Assembly: GCA_026396845.1 (NCBI GenBank)
Contig: JAPLWC010000049.1
Coordinates: 1-15,113 of the forward strand
DNA length: 15,113 nt
From: Candidatus Gottesmanbacteria bacterium
Lineage (GTDB): Bacteria > Patescibacteriota > Microgenomatia > UBA10105 > UBA927
Direction of reading: 5' to 3'
Positions 13,490-15,113 of the stretch are shown here, piece by piece. A program made the position numbers and the translations under genes. Below the pieces are notes generated by a model. It did no database searches. It worked only from the letters and a program-made list of their open reading frames with translations, and had not been told where the DNA came from. Numbering within the stretch: position 1 is the first letter of the stretch; each line of letters opens with the position of its first letter.

Positions 13490-14629
13490 CAATTCTACGC
13501 CTTTTTCCAGTTGCGCATCGGCAGTCGCTGTGGTTGCAGCCGAGGTAATCACGATATCCGGCGTAATACCTTTTTTGCTGATTGAACCACCGTTGGGCAA
13601 AAGCCATCGTCCGGTTGTGATATGGACGCTTGAGCCGTCTGGTAAATCTTCCGGCGTCTGGACAGAGCCTTTTCCGAACGACGTTTCCCCGACCAACGTT
13701 GCGCGTTTATAATCCTGAAGCGCACCGGAAACAATCTCAGCGGCGGACGCGCTCCCTTTATTGATGAGAACGACCATGGGAATCGTTAATAATCTCCCCT
13801 GCCTGTCCACGGGATAGTCTACTCGCGTCCCGTCGCTATTCACCTGAGACACAACCGTACCGTTTTTGATAAATTCACTTGCGATGTAGACGGCCCCTTC
13901 CAAATACCCTCCTGGATTATTTCGCATATCCAAAACCAACCCCTTAACCGAACTCCCTGCGGCAAGTACATCAGTGACGGCCTTTTCCCATTCTGCGTTT
14001 GTGTTATCACCGAATTGCGACAACTGGATGTACGCCACAGTGCCGTTTTGCGGCAACGTTTTGGTAGCATCAACGCCGACAATTTCCGTAATTTGGGCAA
14101 CGGGTTTTATCCACGTGACCACGGAAGGAACATTGATAGTATTCCGCACGATGGAAATATCCACCGGACTGCCGTCGTTTGGATGGAGGATGGAAAGCGT
14201 AACCGTCGTACCTTTCGGCCCTCTGACCATGACACGGTTGTCTTTCATACCCAACTGTGCCCCGATACCTTCAAAGGCACCGCCCAAATTATCCTTAAAA
14301 TCTTTATTGTCAGTCGGCGTCAGGTATGTCGTGTACGGGTCACCGAGTGAGCTCACCATGCCGGAAATGGCTCCCCACACCATTTTCTGCGGGTCGATAG
14401 TTGCGCGGTCAATGTATGTCCTATTTAACCGTTGCCATACATCCCAAAACAGGGAAAAGTCTACCGTTACCGCGGCAGGCGGATTTTGATTAACGATGAT
14501 ACGTTTATCCGCTGTTAAACTAATGGAGGTTTTCTGTTCGCCCAACCGGTACCCGATGCCTCCCGTGAGGATACTGATGGCGGCAATGATAACGAAAAGC
14601 CGGATATTCGTGAAACGAAACGATTTCAT
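13478..14629 (-). CDS. S41-family C-terminal processing protease with most of its PDZ domain missing
   Basis: 383 residues. An N-terminal signal anchor (about 8-24) is followed by a family-typical lead (DFSLFWDVWQRLNRTYID, LGDPYTTYLTP). The peptidase domain has RGPKGTTVTLSILH, DMRNNPGGYLEGA, then the Ser-Lys pair NKGSASAAEIVSGAL (Ser293) and SFGKGSVQ (Lys320). It acts outside the membrane on unfolded or tagged proteins. GAFEGIGAQLGMKDNRV should be followed by the PDZ core (S-P-A-x-x-A-G-L-x-x-G-D), but residue 134 jumps directly to the VRGPKGTTVTL end. About 40-45 residues are lost in frame at about 14230. The loss would remove the substrate-gating PDZ pocket if real. Confidence 0.87.
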   Translation of the reverse strand: MKSFRFTNIRLFVIIAAISILTGGIGYRLGEQKTSISLTADKRIIVNQNPPAAVTVDFSLFWDVWQRLNRTYIDRATIDPQKMVWGAISGMVSSLGDPYTTYLTPTDNKDFKDNLGGAFEGIGAQLGMKDNRVMVRGPKGTTVTLSILHPNDGSPVDISIVRNTINVPSVVTWIKPVAQITEIVGVDATKTLPQNGTVAYIQLSQFGDNTNAEWEKAVTDVLAAGSSVKGLVLDMRNNPGGYLEGAVYIASEFIKNGTVVSQVNSDGTRVDYPVDRQGRLLTIPMVVLINKGSASAAEIVSGALQDYKRATLVGETSFGKGSVQTPEDLPDGSSVHITTGRWLLPNGGSISKKGITPDIVITSAATTATADAQLEKGVELLVR

Positions 14630-14698
14630 AGGACGTCTTCCATACTATCAGGAAATCAGTGTACCGTAAATGGAGAAATCGACGCATCGTCGTCCTGA

Positions 14699-14714
14699 TC
14701 CGTCAGCTGACGGA
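14699..14714. repeat. 16-bp perfect palindrome between rpsR and ctp
   Basis: TCCGTCAGCTGACGGA is fully self-complementary and lies just after the rpsR stop. As RNA it would form a short stem with a 4-nt AGCT loop. With no U-run it could be an operator or a processing or attenuation site. The remaining 14630-14698 shows no other feature. Confidence 0.5.
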
Positions 14715-14721
14715 GAGAGGA

Positions 14722-14964
14722 TCACGCGCGGACAATAAACGGAAGCAGGGCGACCAACCTCGCGCGTTTGACGGCGGCGGTGACTCCCCTCTGATGTTTG
14801 GCACATAAACCCGTCCGGGCGCGGCTCAGTAATTTAGCCCGTTCGGTAATATATTTATTTAATGCGCCGGTGTCTTTGTAATCCGGTTCTGTTTTATTGG
14901 CACAGAACGGACAATTTTTAGCTACCGGTCGTTCGCGCCGTTTATCAAATCTTCGTTTCATCAT
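14722..14964 (-). CDS. rpsR: Ribosomal protein bS18
   Basis: 80 residues: a basic N-terminus (MMKRRFDKRRERP), KNCPFCANK, DYKDTGALNKYITERAKLLS, and RTGLCAKHQRGVTAAVKRARLVALLPF, the characteristic S18 core that binds the small-subunit platform with S6. The C-x2-C in the N-terminal part is a variant seen in many S18 proteins. It follows ssb by 10 nt, the usual rpsF-ssb-rpsR order, so rpsF is expected beyond the window. Confidence 0.95.
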   Translation of the reverse strand: MMKRRFDKRRERPVAKNCPFCANKTEPDYKDTGALNKYITERAKLLSRARTGLCAKHQRGVTAAVKRARLVALLPFIVRA

Positions 14965-14974
14965 AGGTTATTCA

Positions 14975-15113
14975 TTAAAATGGGATGTCATCAGGATTCA
15001 CTTCTTCTGATGGCGTATCTTTCTTTTGCTTGTCCGAGGATTTCTTCACCTCAGGTTGCGCATACGTCGTTTCAGCGCCTTTATCTGCCGTCGCTGGTGT
15101 CGGTTCACCTGTT
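14975..15113 (-). CDS. ssb: Single-stranded DNA-binding protein, C-terminal tail (start beyond window)
   Basis: Only the last 45 residues are visible: an acidic/Lys/Thr-rich disordered linker ending NPDDIPF. DDIPF is the conserved SSB tip that recruits replication and repair partners. The OB fold lies beyond the right edge. Its position directly upstream of rpsR supports the call. Confidence 0.9.
   Translation of the reverse strand, partial: TGEPTPATADKGAETTYAQPEVKKSSDKQKKDTPSEEVNPDDIPF

Noticed and set aside
14699..14714. Intrinsic terminator after rpsR
   Set aside because: A perfect palindrome but with no U-run on the transcribed side, so kept only as a repeat.
14722..14964. Alternative genetic code (UGA read as amino acid), as in some CPR lineages
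   Set aside because: rpsR and the TraR-like gene end at UGA exactly where the families end, so UGA is a stop here.
1..15113. CRISPR array, rRNA genes, insertion sequences
   Set aside because: No regularly spaced repeats, no rRNA-like stretches and no transposase motifs were seen in any frame.

Overview
The window looks like chromosomal DNA from a compact, streamlined bacterium, most likely of the Candidate Phyla Radiation (Patescibacteria, Microgenomates-like). This is an inference. It rests on a release factor 1 that starts directly at its middle domain, a TraR/DksA-type zinc-finger gene beside lgt and an RluA-family gene, a small GIY-YIG nuclease beside a tRNA, very tight gene packing (abutting or overlapping stops), and promoters that sit almost on the start codon. 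UGA is used as an ordinary stop (rpsR, traR-like), so the code is standard.

Layout. 1-2689 (minus): MFS transporter, then lgt (broken), a TraR/DksA-like gene and an RluA-family pseudouridine synthase that runs off the left edge. 2710-3183 (plus): small membrane protein, ending exactly against a convergent Nif3-like gene. 3184-6448 (minus): metallo-beta-lactamase-fold hydrolase, then dnaB fused in frame to a GIY-YIG nuclease that reads into tRNA-Leu(CAA), then nif3. 6499-7691 (plus): two membrane-anchored or secreted proteins. 7727-9508 (plus): a TrpR-like (YerC/YecD) regulator and a radical SAM/SPASM enzyme, each preceded by an almost identical palindromic operator. 9573-13489 (plus): DUF2007-like protein, hisS fused to an EamA permease, rpmE, prfA (frameshifted) and an endonuclease/exonuclease/phosphatase-family protein. 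13478-15113 (minus): ssb (partial), rpsR, and an S41 protease with most of its PDZ domain missing.

Two things stand out. First, five housekeeping genes (lgt, dnaB, hisS, prfA, ctp) each lack a block of conserved family sequence at a single abrupt junction, and the traR-like gene may be a sixth. Three junctions leave an open reading frame running into the next gene. Since DnaB, HisRS and RF1 should be essential, local assembly collapse or strain mixing is at least as likely as real decay. Second, there is structure that assembly error does not explain: a 13-nt direct repeat flanks the GIY-YIG ORF, one copy in the tRNA-Leu D-arm and the other at the dnaB junction; and a near-identical pair of 18-nt operators links the TrpR-like regulator to the radical SAM gene, the second lying on a TTGACA-N17-TAATAT promoter.
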